Part shown: positions 1-6,305 of the stretch, in pieces
How positions within the stretch are numbered: the stretch's first letter is position 1
Layout of the letters: each line of letters begins with the position of its first letter
Assembly: GCA_004554105.1 (NCBI GenBank)
Contig: SFNW01000054.1
Coordinates: forward strand, 1-19,125
Reading direction: 5' to 3'
DNA: 19,125 nt
From: Clostridiales bacterium
GTDB taxonomy: Bacteria > Bacillota > Clostridia > Oscillospirales > CAG-272
Made by a program: the position numbers and the translations under genes
Notes under the pieces: model-generated
The model's database searches: none
What the model saw: the letters and a program-made list of their open reading frames with translations, nothing else
Told to the model about the DNA's origin: nothing

Positions 1-19
1 TCAATCGTTCGTTCTTTCA

Positions 20-48
20 ATCTTACCATATTTCGCGCCTGTTTTCAA
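20..48 (-). promoter_or_regulatory. Leftward sigma-A promoter
   Basis: Read on the minus strand, TTGAAA (48-43) and TAAGAT (25-20) are separated by exactly 17 bases, and the -10 is preceded by TGG, an extended -10 element. Transcription would leave the window to the left, so the gene it serves is not visible. It is divergent from the strong rightward promoter at 98-126. The call rests on sequence match only. Confidence 0.5.
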
Positions 49-97
49 TATCGAACGCACACGAAAGACGAAAATTTCAAAAAAATTGAAAAAAGGG

Positions 98-126
98 TTG
101 ACAATCGTTCGGCGGGGTGCTATAAT
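98..126 (+). promoter_or_regulatory. Consensus sigma-A promoter of the lysine-riboswitch operon
   Basis: TTGACA at 98-103 and TATAAT at 121-126 match the consensus at every position with the ideal 17-base spacer. The start of transcription should lie near 133-135, just before the lysine riboswitch. Such a strong promoter fits an operon whose control is at the level of premature termination rather than initiation. A CGTTCG motif lies inside the spacer (106-111) and recurs at 6-11 and, inverted, at 52-57. Confidence 0.9.
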
Positions 127-135
127 GCGTGCATA

Positions 136-304
136 TTTGATAGAGGCGCGAAAATCATCAGTAACGCGGTCACGGCTCACCGAGGCTTTGGGCTGCGTGA
201 AAGGGAAATTCGCCGAAATGGAGACGGGCGGTGCCGTTATCCGTTGGGCTGCGGGAGAAGATGTCGCAGACTGTCGCTTCGAATTACGGAGCGGAGGGCT
301 ATTG
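136..304 (+). ncRNA. Lysine riboswitch (L-box)
   Basis: The leader RNA carries the conserved L-box elements in order: GATAGAGGCGCGAA (139-152), CAGTAA (159-164), GAAAGGGAAATTCGCCGAAA (199-218), GACTGTC (269-275) and the closing P1 strand GGAGGGCTAT (293-302). The ATAG near 140 pairs with the CTAT near 300 to close P1. Lysine riboswitches are cis-acting and repress lysine biosynthesis or transport genes when lysine is plentiful. A strong intrinsic terminator follows 40 bases later, so control is most likely transcriptional: lysine bound gives termination, lysine absent gives read-through into the ABC importer. Confidence 0.95.
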
Positions 305-343
305 GTTTTTCTTGATACCGTTTTCTTTCGGATTTGTTATCGA

Positions 344-375
344 GCAGCCGCAGCCTTACGCTGCGGCTGCTTTTG
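344..375 (+). terminator. Riboswitch-controlled intrinsic terminator
   Basis: GCAGCCGCAGC (344-354) and GCTGCGGCTGC (360-370) form a perfect 11-bp GC-rich stem with a five-base loop CTTAC, followed by TTTTGTT. It lies between the lysine riboswitch and the first gene, the standard position of the expression platform. The 3' P1 strand of the aptamer (295-300) can pair with 352-357, and 247-254 can pair with 348-355, giving possible antiterminators. Confidence 0.92.
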
Positions 376-408
376 TTCTATATTTTATTTCTGAAAGGAA
401 ACAGAACC

Positions 409-1281
409 ATGAGAAGAACACTTTCAACCTTACTCGCACTCGCGCTCGTTATGCTCGCTTTTGTCGGCTGCGGCTCGCAGACGTCCGGCGTCGATATGGC
501 AAAGGCAACCACGCTTGCCGACCTTGCCGGTGCGAAGATTGCCGCACAGGCAGGCACCTTCCACGCCGACGCGCTCGCACAGATCAAGGACGCCAAGACC
601 TCGACCTACCCCGAGTTCTCCGACCTTCTGACTGCGGTCAAGAGCGGCGCAATCGACGGCTACATCGCCGAGGAGCCGACCGCATTCTCGGTCTGCCTTG
701 CGGACGACACGCTCGACTTTGTCGCCTTGAAGAATAACGACACCGGCTTTACCGCAACGGCTTCCGACGTCGGCATCGCGGTCGGTCTTGCCACCGGCTC
801 CGAACTTGTCGCCAAGATCAACGAGGTGCTTGCCACGATTTCGGACGAGACCCGCTCGGCTCTGATGGAGCAGATGGTCGCCATCAGCGCAGGCAAGGAA
901 GTCACCTCGCTTGCACTCGAATCCGAAGTTCCCGCAAATCCGACCGGCACGCTGCGCGTCGCCATGGAATGCGCGTATGAGCCCTACAACTGGACCGAGA
1001 CCTCTGCGGAGTCGGTCGGCGCAGTGCCGATTCACGGCGAGGGCAAGGACGGTCTCTATGCCAACGGCTACGACGTTCAGATTGCACAGTATATTGCCAA
1101 CAAGCTCGGTATGACGCTTGAGGTTTACTCCTATGAATGGGATTCGCTGATTCCCGCTCTCCAGTCGGGCAACGTCGACGCGATTATCGCGGGCATGAGC
1201 CCCACGGCAGAGCGCGAAGAGGAGATTGACTTCACCAACGTCTACTACGAGTCCAACCTCGTTGTCATCTACAAGAAGTAA
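409..1281 (+). CDS. Lysine/polar amino-acid ABC transporter substrate-binding lipoprotein, circularly permuted
   Basis: The 290-aa protein is the extracellular binding component of an ABC importer (SBP_bac_3 type). A Shine-Dalgarno GAAAGGA (393-399) fits the ATG at 409. Residues 1-21 form a lipoprotein signal (AFVG|C21). The order of segments is unusual. Residues 34-160 match the normally C-terminal part of GlnH/HisJ-type proteins: LADLAGAKIAAQAGT, then the DGYIAEEP region holding the amino-group ligand position (E88/E89), then the GIAVGLATGSELVAKIN helix region. Residues 181-290 match the normal N-terminus: TLRVAMECAYEPYNW, NGYDVQIAQYIA, WDSLIPALQSGNVDAIIAGM, TAEREEEIDFT (R269 at the carboxylate-binding position), and the usual hinge-crossing strand LVVIYKK is the very end. 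All parts of one domain are present once, in swapped order, joined by a linker (about 161-180). Lysine specificity is inferred from the riboswitch. It lies 46 bases upstream of the permease. Confidence 0.9.
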   Translation: MRRTLSTLLALALVMLAFVGCGSQTSGVDMAKATTLADLAGAKIAAQAGTFHADALAQIKDAKTSTYPEFSDLLTAVKSGAIDGYIAEEPTAFSVCLADDTLDFVALKNNDTGFTATASDVGIAVGLATGSELVAKINEVLATISDETRSALMEQMVAISAGKEVTSLALESEVPANPTGTLRVAMECAYEPYNWTETSAESVGAVPIHGEGKDGLYANGYDVQIAQYIANKLGMTLEVYSYEWDSLIPALQSGNVDAIIAGMSPTAEREEEIDFTNVYYESNLVVIYKK

Positions 1282-1327
1282 TCCCTGACGGGGCAGTCCC
1301 CGAAATTCACTCAGAAAGGGAAACCGT

Positions 1328-2092
1328 ATGGAATTTTTCCGCGACGTCTTCAATATCGTCGTCAAATACTATCCCAACCTGCTGCGCGGCGTCGGCTATA
1401 CCATGCTGATTGCGCTGACAGGCACGCTGGCGGGTCTCGTCATCGGTCTTGCGACCGGCGTGATCCGCACAACCCCGCTCTCCAAGAACGGGGTTGTCCG
1501 CGTATTACAGAAGATTTTGAACGCGGTCATCGCGGTCTATGTCGAAATCTTCCGCGGCACGCCGATGATGGTACAGGCGATGGTCATTTACTGGGGCTAC
1601 GCTTTTGCGAGCGGCGGCAAAACGCTGCCGCTGATTCCCTCGGGTATCATCATCGTTTCCATCAACACCGGCGCGTACATGGCGGAAATCGTGCGCGGCG
1701 GCATCATCTCGATTGACAAGGGGCAGTTTGAGGGCGCGTCCTCCATCGGCATGAGCCACTGGCAGTCGATGTATGCGGTCATTCTGCCGCAGGTGCTGCG
1801 CAATATCCTGCCTTCGGTCAGCAACGAGTTTGTCATCAACATCAAGGATACCTCGGTGCTGAACGTTATCGGCGTCACCGAGCTGTATTACTTCGCCGGC
1901 ATTATCAAGCGCCAGTCCTTCCAGACCTTCCAGACCTATCTTGTCGTCTGCGTGATTTATTTCATTCTGACCTTTACGGTCACGCGCCTGCTCCGTCTCG
2001 TCGAGACAAAACTTGAGGGCGCGGAGAACTACACCGTATTCGGCTCGCAGAGCGACAGTGCCGCCGAAATCCGTATCAAGAAGGAGGCGTGA
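1328..2092 (+). CDS. Polar amino-acid ABC transporter permease (probable lysine)
   Basis: The 254-aa membrane subunit belongs to the His/Glu/Gln/Arg/opine permease family. An AGAAAGGG site precedes the ATG. A first membrane helix is visible at about residues 22-46, followed by the conserved EIFRGTPMMVQ (73-83), further hydrophobic helices, and the cytoplasmic EAA-type coupling loop with EGASSIGMSHWQSMYAVILP (about 135-154), which docks on the ATPase. The last helix is near 205-222 and the tail is polar. Length and helix pattern are normal for a single, probably homodimeric, permease. The stop overlaps the GTG alternative start of the ATPase gene, so the two are probably translationally coupled. 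Lysine as substrate is inferred from the riboswitch. Confidence 0.95.
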   Translation: MEFFRDVFNIVVKYYPNLLRGVGYTMLIALTGTLAGLVIGLATGVIRTTPLSKNGVVRVLQKILNAVIAVYVEIFRGTPMMVQAMVIYWGYAFASGGKTLPLIPSGIIIVSINTGAYMAEIVRGGIISIDKGQFEGASSIGMSHWQSMYAVILPQVLRNILPSVSNEFVINIKDTSVLNVIGVTELYYFAGIIKRQSFQTFQTYLVVCVIYFILTFTVTRLLRLVETKLEGAENYTVFGSQSDSAAEIRIKKEA

Positions 2093-2094
2093 GC

Positions 2095-2853
2095 ATGAAC
2101 GGAAGTACACAGAGCGGTGACGCGATTATCGAAATCCGCCACCTGCAAAAAAGCTTCGGCGACCACGAGGTGCTGTCCGACATCAATCTGTCGGTGCGCC
2201 GCGGCGAGGTCGTCAGCATCATCGGCTCGTCCGGCTCGGGCAAGTCGACCATGCTCCGTTGCATCAATCTGCTCGAAACGCCGAGCGGCGGCGAGATTCT
2301 GTTCCACGGCGAGGACATCACCTCCCGCGCCGTCGATCTGCGCCAGTACCGCGCCAAGGTCGGCATGGTCTTTCAGCAGTTCAATCTGTTCAACAACATG
2401 ACCGCGCTGCGCAACTGCACCGTCGGGCAGACCAAGGTTCTCGGCAGAAAGCCCGAAGAGGCGCAGAAGATTGCCATGGAGTACTTAAACAAGGTCGGCA
2501 TGGCGCAGTTTATCAACGCCAAGCCGCGTCAGCTTTCCGGCGGTCAGAAGCAGCGCGTTGCCATCGCGCGCACGCTGTCGATGTCGCCCGAGGTCATTCT
2601 GTTTGACGAGCCGACGAGCGCGCTCGACCCCGAAATGGTCGGCGAGGTGCTCGAGGTCATGAAGCTGCTCGCCGAGGCGGGCTTTACGATGCTGGTCGTC
2701 ACGCACGAAATGAGCTTCGCGCGCGATGTTTCCAACCGCGTTATCTTCATGGATAAGGGCGTCATCGCCGAGGAAGGTACGCCCGCCGAAATCTTCGGTA
2801 GTCCGAAGCAGCCGCGTACCCGCGAATTTCTCTCCCGCGTCCTCGGAAACTGA
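2095..2853 (+). CDS. Polar amino-acid ABC transporter ATP-binding protein (probable lysine)
   Basis: This 252-aa cytoplasmic ATPase powers the importer. It has Walker A GSSGSGKST (44-52), Q-loop VFQQFN (Q94), signature LSGGQKQ (147-153), Walker B VILFDEP (D171, E172) and the switch histidine H204 in VTHEM, all intact. It matches the GlnQ/HisP/ArtP group in length. AAGGAGG (2081-2087) is seven bases before the ATG at 2095, which I chose over the in-frame GTG at 2089 (one-base spacing). It is the last gene of the riboswitch operon and is followed within 25 bases by a bidirectional terminator. Confidence 0.95.
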   Translation: MNGSTQSGDAIIEIRHLQKSFGDHEVLSDINLSVRRGEVVSIIGSSGSGKSTMLRCINLLETPSGGEILFHGEDITSRAVDLRQYRAKVGMVFQQFNLFNNMTALRNCTVGQTKVLGRKPEEAQKIAMEYLNKVGMAQFINAKPRQLSGGQKQRVAIARTLSMSPEVILFDEPTSALDPEMVGEVLEVMKLLAEAGFTMLVVTHEMSFARDVSNRVIFMDKGVIAEEGTPAEIFGSPKQPRTREFLSRVLGN

Positions 2854-2875
2854 ACAATCGACCAAAAACCATAAG

Positions 2876-2908
2876 AAAAAGGCTTTCTCACACGAGAAAG
2901 CCTTTTTT
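2876..2908. terminator. Bidirectional intrinsic terminator between lysine operon and darA
   Basis: GGCTTTCTC (2881-2889), loop ACAC and GAGAAAGCC (2894-2902) form a perfect 9-bp stem flanked by AAAAA on the left and TTTTTT on the right. It therefore gives a U-tract in both directions, ending the rightward transporter operon and the leftward darA operon. Confidence 0.9.
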
Positions 2909-2915
2909 CGTTGCT

Positions 2916-3242
2916 TTACAGTTTCCCCATTTCCTCGACGTTCAGGACAAAGTAGGTTGCGCCGCCGACCGTAATCTTTTGGGCGACGCTGTCGCGTCCA
3001 AGCCCTCTGCCGAAGGATTCGGTCGAGGCGACGACCTTTTTGTGCGTGGAGCAGTATTTCTTCAAAATGGCGACCAGTTCTTCGATGCGTTCGTCCTCCG
3101 TGCCGATGAGCAGCGTGGTGTTGCCCACCATCAGAAAGCCGCCCGTCGTGGAGAGTTTGGTCACAAAGAAGCCGCCGGCGGTCAGCGCCGCCGAGGCGAC
3201 TGCGCTGTCGTCGTTGTTGATGATTGCAAGTACGAGTTTCAC
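2916..3242 (-). CDS. darA: Cyclic-di-AMP receptor (DarA/PstA, PII-like)
   Basis: The 108-aa protein closely resembles the DarA/PstA (YaaQ, DUF970) family of PII-like trimeric cytoplasmic proteins that bind cyclic di-AMP. Visible family features are the start MKLVLAIINNDD, VTKLSTTGGFLMVGNTTLLI (residues 27-46, the nucleotide-binding T-loop region) and the closing strand ITVGGATYFVLNVEEMGKL. Length matches the family. GAAAGGA precedes the ATG. It is the last gene of a minus-strand cluster, 18 bases after the DUF1854-like gene and three-gene-operon distance from the ABC protein. Targets of DarA are largely unknown, so no specific job can be assigned beyond signalling. Confidence 0.92.
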   Translation of the reverse strand: MKLVLAIINNDDSAVASAALTAGGFFVTKLSTTGGFLMVGNTTLLIGTEDERIEELVAILKKYCSTHKKVVASTESFGRGLGRDSVAQKITVGGATYFVLNVEEMGKL

Positions 3243-3260
3243 ATGGGTCTTCCTTTCGTA

Positions 3261-3743
3261 TCAGATTTGTGTGCCGAGTACACGCTTGCTGCGATTGTCG
3301 AGTTTCTCGTAGTCGGGGATTTCGTAGCGGTTGTCGTTGATATCGCGAATCAGCACTCTGCCGTCGTAGAGCACCTTGATGTCGTTGTTCATGCGAATTT
3401 GAAAATTGTACGCGCCGCGGTCGGTCTCCACCCACCATTTGATGCCGTGTTTTTCATCGGTGCGCGTGACCGCCGTGATCTTCGGAATCAGATAGTATTC
3501 CTCAAGCGCGGTTTTGATGACCTCGCGGCTGTCGGGCAGCAGGGTATCGAGGTCGCGGATAATGGCACGTTCGATGCCGTCCTCGTCGAGCAGGGTGATG
3601 TATTTGTCGCCGCCGCTTACAGGGAAAAGGCGGTGCGGCTCGAGATTACGGAGCGTTTCGCCGCCGTAGATTTCCATGTCCACAAGGCAGGTCCCGACGC
3701 TTGTAAACCGCACGCCGTCGCCGCCGACATAATTTCTTGTCAT
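3261..3743 (-). CDS. DUF1854-like protein, partner of the ABC protein
   Basis: The 160-aa protein resembles the DUF1854 family, whose genes are repeatedly found right after a particular type of ABC exporter, including ones linked with cyanophycin metabolism in other bacteria. Seen features are LEPHRLFPVSGGDKYITLLD (about 50-69), an EEYYLIPKITAV strand, a WWVETDRGAYNF segment, and a C-terminal IRDINDNRYEIPDYEKLD. There is no signal peptide or membrane segment, so it is cytoplasmic. The ATG at 3743 is chosen because GGGGAGA lies seven bases upstream; the frame stays open a further 14 codons into the ABC gene. It starts 16 bases after the ABC stop. Its biochemical role is not known. Confidence 0.8.
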   Translation of the reverse strand: MTRNYVGGDGVRFTSVGTCLVDMEIYGGETLRNLEPHRLFPVSGGDKYITLLDEDGIERAIIRDLDTLLPDSREVIKTALEEYYLIPKITAVTRTDEKHGIKWWVETDRGAYNFQIRMNNDIKVLYDGRVLIRDINDNRYEIPDYEKLDNRSKRVLGTQI

Positions 3744-3759
3744 ATCGTTGTCTCCCCGG

Positions 3760-6030
3760 TCACTCGGCAAAGCCTTCTTCTTCACGGCTTGCCTGTGCCT
3801 TTTCCGCCATCGTCTGAATCTGAATCAGCTTGTAGTATTTGCCCTTTGCCGCCATCAGCTCTTCGGGCGTTCCCATTTCGAGAATCTTGCCCTTGTCGAG
3901 GACGACAATCTTGTTCGCCTTGCGCAAAGTCGAGAGGCGGTGCGCGATCATGATGGTTGTTCTGCCGCTGATCAGCGCCTCGATTGCGCCCTGAATCTGG
4001 CTTTCGGTCTCGGAGTCGACCGAGGCGGTCGCCTCGTCGAAAATCAGCATACGCGGATTCATCAGCACGGTGCGCGCAATCGAAAGGCGCTGCTTTTCAC
4101 CGCCCGAGAGACCGACGCCGCGCTCGCCGAGCATTGCGTCGTAGCCGTCGGGCAGGCGCGCGATGAATTCGTGCGCGTTGGCGACCTCGGCGGCGTGAAA
4201 GACCTCCTCAACCGAAGCGTCGGGCTTGCTGAACGCGATGTTGTTGAAAACCGTGTCGCGGAACATCATCGACTCCTGCTGTACATAGCCGATTTGCGAG
4301 CGGTAGTAGGAGAGGTCGATGTCGCGGATATTGACGCCGTCGACGAGAATGTCGCCGTCGTAGCCGTCGTAGAAGCGCATCAGCAGATTGACCAGCGTAG
4401 ATTTGCCCGAGCCGGTCGTGCCGACGATGCCGACGACGTCGCCCGGCTCAATCGTCAGATTGATGTCGGAGAGCGTCATCTTGGTGCGATCAAACGAGAA
4501 GTTGACGTTCTTAAATTCGATTTTGCCGCGGATTTCGGGGCAGTTGCCTTTACCGAGGTCGGGCTCGTCCTCGGCGTCGAGAATATCGAGCACGCGCTCT
4601 GCGGAGGACAACGCGCTCTGGTAGGAGTCGTTCAGGTTGGCAAAGAAGTTGACCGGCGTGTAGAACATCGACGCATAGGAGATGAACGCGACCAGCGTAC
4701 CGACCGACAGCGAGCCGTCGCCCGAGACGACCCATTTGCCGCCGATGCCCCAAATCAGGAGCGAGCCGCAGAGCACGAAGAAGTTGACGATCGTCGGAAA
4801 CGCGGTCGAAATGCGCGCGCTCTTCTTGTCGACCGCGAGCCACGCGGTGTTGTAGTCCTTAAAGGATTCGCCGCTGCGCTCCTCGGCGGAAAACGCCTTG
4901 ATGACGCGAATGCCGGGCAGCGAGTCGGTCAGCACCGAGGTGACCGCCACCCACTTGCGCCAGATACGGCGATAGAACGGCTTGATTTTCTTGCCGAAAA
5001 TCTTGGTGCCGACGACGACGAAGGGAATCGGAATCAGCGTCAGCAGCGCGAGCTTGTAGTTCATCGCAAACATGATGACGACGATGCCGACCAGCGTGAA
5101 GAATTCGACCACGACCTCCTGCGTGATACGCAGCATAAAGGACTGAATCGTCGAGGTGTCGCCGCTGATTCGGTTGATGACCGAGCCGGTCGAGGTTTTG
5201 TCGTAGAAGCGCATCGAGAGCCGCTGTGCCTTGGCAAAGACGTCGTTGCGCAGGGCATAGACCACATGGTCGCCGCTGACGCGCAGGCGGTAGCTGCGCA
5301 CGATGCCGATGATACAGCGCAGGATATACGAGCCGAGCAGTATGGCGACGATGCGGTAGAGCCCCGCGAGGTCGCGGTTTGGCAGAACGTCGTCGACCAG
5401 CGTGCTCGTCGCGGTCGGCGGAATCAGCGTCAGTGCCGTCGTGATGAGCGACAGCACCACGCAGAGCGCCAGATTGGGCAGTTCGGGTACAAGGTATTTC
5501 ACCAGTTTGCCGAGCGTCTTGTCCTTGGACTCACAGTTGATACAGTCCGCACCGGGGTGCAGCAGCCGTCTGCCGCATTTCGGGCAATAGAGCATCAGCT
5601 TGCCGTAGGCTTCCTCCACGGCGGCGTATGCGCGCTCGGGGTCTTCGCCCGACGCAATGGCGAGAATGTAGTCCGCCGCCATGTCGCAGAGCGACGCCAC
5701 CGTATAGGTGAAACGCATCAGCTCGACGACCTTGCCGTCCTTTTGCGTCACGACGAGGCGGGCGTTGCCGTACATACGGCGCACCTTTGCATCTTCGGTG
5801 TCGGTATGCACGGTGTGAAAGAGCAGTGCGCCCGTTCCGTCGAGCGAGAACGCGCACCTTTCGGTCACGGCGAGCAGGCTCGTGCCGTAATGCGAGTCTG
5901 CGGTCAGGTCGCCGACGACGATAAAGAGGATTTTTTCTTTCTCGCCGCCGAGCTTTTTTGCCGTCTCTTGCGCTTTTTCCAAAAGCGCGGTCGGTATCTC
6001 CTTGTTGATCAGGATGCCGCCTATGTTCAA
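3760..6030 (-). CDS. ABC exporter-type protein with N-terminal PH-like region and zinc ribbon
   Basis: From a TTG start at 6030 the protein has 756 aa. The start is supported by GGAGG eight bases upstream and by loss of recognisable protein sequence beyond it. Residues 36-130 (VVGDLTADSHYGTSLLAVTE...) look like a PH-like beta domain. Residues 149-166 form a zinc ribbon, CPKC-x10-CINC (C149, C152, C163, C166). A six-helix type-1 exporter domain follows (about 185-470) with the NBD after it: Walker A GTTGSGKST (537-545), Q-loop YVQQE, signature LSGGEKQ (641-647), Walker B MLIFDEA (D665, E666) and H697. The architecture matches the group of ABC proteins paired with DUF1854 genes. The substrate is unknown; peptides or polyamine/amino-acid polymers are possibilities only. 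Confidence 0.88.
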   Translation of the reverse strand: MNIGGILINKEIPTALLEKAQETAKKLGGEKEKILFIVVGDLTADSHYGTSLLAVTERCAFSLDGTGALLFHTVHTDTEDAKVRRMYGNARLVVTQKDGKVVELMRFTYTVASLCDMAADYILAIASGEDPERAYAAVEEAYGKLMLYCPKCGRRLLHPGADCINCESKDKTLGKLVKYLVPELPNLALCVVLSLITTALTLIPPTATSTLVDDVLPNRDLAGLYRIVAILLGSYILRCIIGIVRSYRLRVSGDHVVYALRNDVFAKAQRLSMRFYDKTSTGSVINRISGDTSTIQSFMLRITQEVVVEFFTLVGIVVIMFAMNYKLALLTLIPIPFVVVGTKIFGKKIKPFYRRIWRKWVAVTSVLTDSLPGIRVIKAFSAEERSGESFKDYNTAWLAVDKKSARISTAFPTIVNFFVLCGSLLIWGIGGKWVVSGDGSLSVGTLVAFISYASMFYTPVNFFANLNDSYQSALSSAERVLDILDAEDEPDLGKGNCPEIRGKIEFKNVNFSFDRTKMTLSDINLTIEPGDVVGIVGTTGSGKSTLVNLLMRFYDGYDGDILVDGVNIRDIDLSYYRSQIGYVQQESMMFRDTVFNNIAFSKPDASVEEVFHAAEVANAHEFIARLPDGYDAMLGERGVGLSGGEKQRLSIARTVLMNPRMLIFDEATASVDSETESQIQGAIEALISGRTTIMIAHRLSTLRKANKIVVLDKGKILEMGTPEELMAAKGKYYKLIQIQTMAEKAQASREEEGFAE

Positions 6031-6115
6031 TCCGGGGTCCTCCGGTCTGCTCGCCGCGCGCGAATGGGCGCCGCCGGACGCGCAGACTTTTTCGGTGAAA
6101 AAATTGGTTGTGTTG

Positions 6116-6144
6116 ACTATACCACACCCGAAAGAAAAAGGAAA
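6116..6144 (-). promoter_or_regulatory. Candidate extended -10 promoter for the ABC/DUF1854/darA operon
   Basis: On the minus strand TGGTATAGT (6124-6116) gives an extended -10 element about 86 bases before the TTG start. The -35 region at 6144-6139 (TTTCCT) is poor, which is tolerated with an extended -10. The perfect 12-bp palindrome TTTTGTACAAAA (6149-6160) sits just upstream and could be a regulator site. Confidence 0.4.
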
Positions 6145-6194
6145 CCGCTTTTGTACAAAATTGGGCAATCCACCGATTTTTTCGTATAAACAAC

Positions 6195-6216
6195 CAAAAA
6201 TGCGGGAGCATTTTTG
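6195..6216. terminator. AT-rich hairpin, possible secondary terminator
   Basis: CAAAAATGC (6195-6203) and GCATTTTTG (6208-6216) form a perfect 9-bp stem with loop GGGA. It lies just beyond the better terminator at 6234-6259 for leftward transcription, and upstream of the ABC promoter. Its T-run is inside the stem, so it is a weak terminator candidate. Confidence 0.3.
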
Positions 6217-6230
6217 ACAAATGGGACAAC

Positions 6231-6262
6231 AAAAAGGGTGTTTTTTCGGAAACACCCTTATT
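6231..6262 (-). terminator. Intrinsic terminator of the glycosylase/glycosyltransferase operon
   Basis: AAGGGTGTTT (6234-6243) and AAACACCCTT (6250-6259) form a 10-bp stem with a six-base loop. Read leftward it ends in CCCTTTTT, giving the U-tract. It lies about 50 bases after the stop of the glycosyltransferase gene. Confidence 0.85.
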
Positions 6263-6305
6263 TTCGGTTGTACAGTTTTTTTCGCGTCGGAATGCGCGTT
6301 TTGCC

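Noticed and set aside
86..394. Small open frame across the leader of the lysine operon.
   Set aside because: It overlaps the promoter, aptamer and terminator; the sequence is explained by RNA structure and there is no ribosome-binding site.
2089..2094. GTG start for the ATPase at 2089.
   Set aside because: It is only one base from the AAGGAGG site; the ATG at 2095 has a seven-base spacing.
3748..6189. An 813-codon open frame on the plus strand opposite the ABC exporter gene.
   Set aside because: It is antisense to a gene with all ABC motifs; its translation is rich in Arg, Asp, Val and His without domains. Long antisense frames are expected from the GC-biased codon use here. The same holds for plus-strand frames at 10243-12015, 12354-13562 and 14742-16184 and the minus-strand frame at 430-1365.
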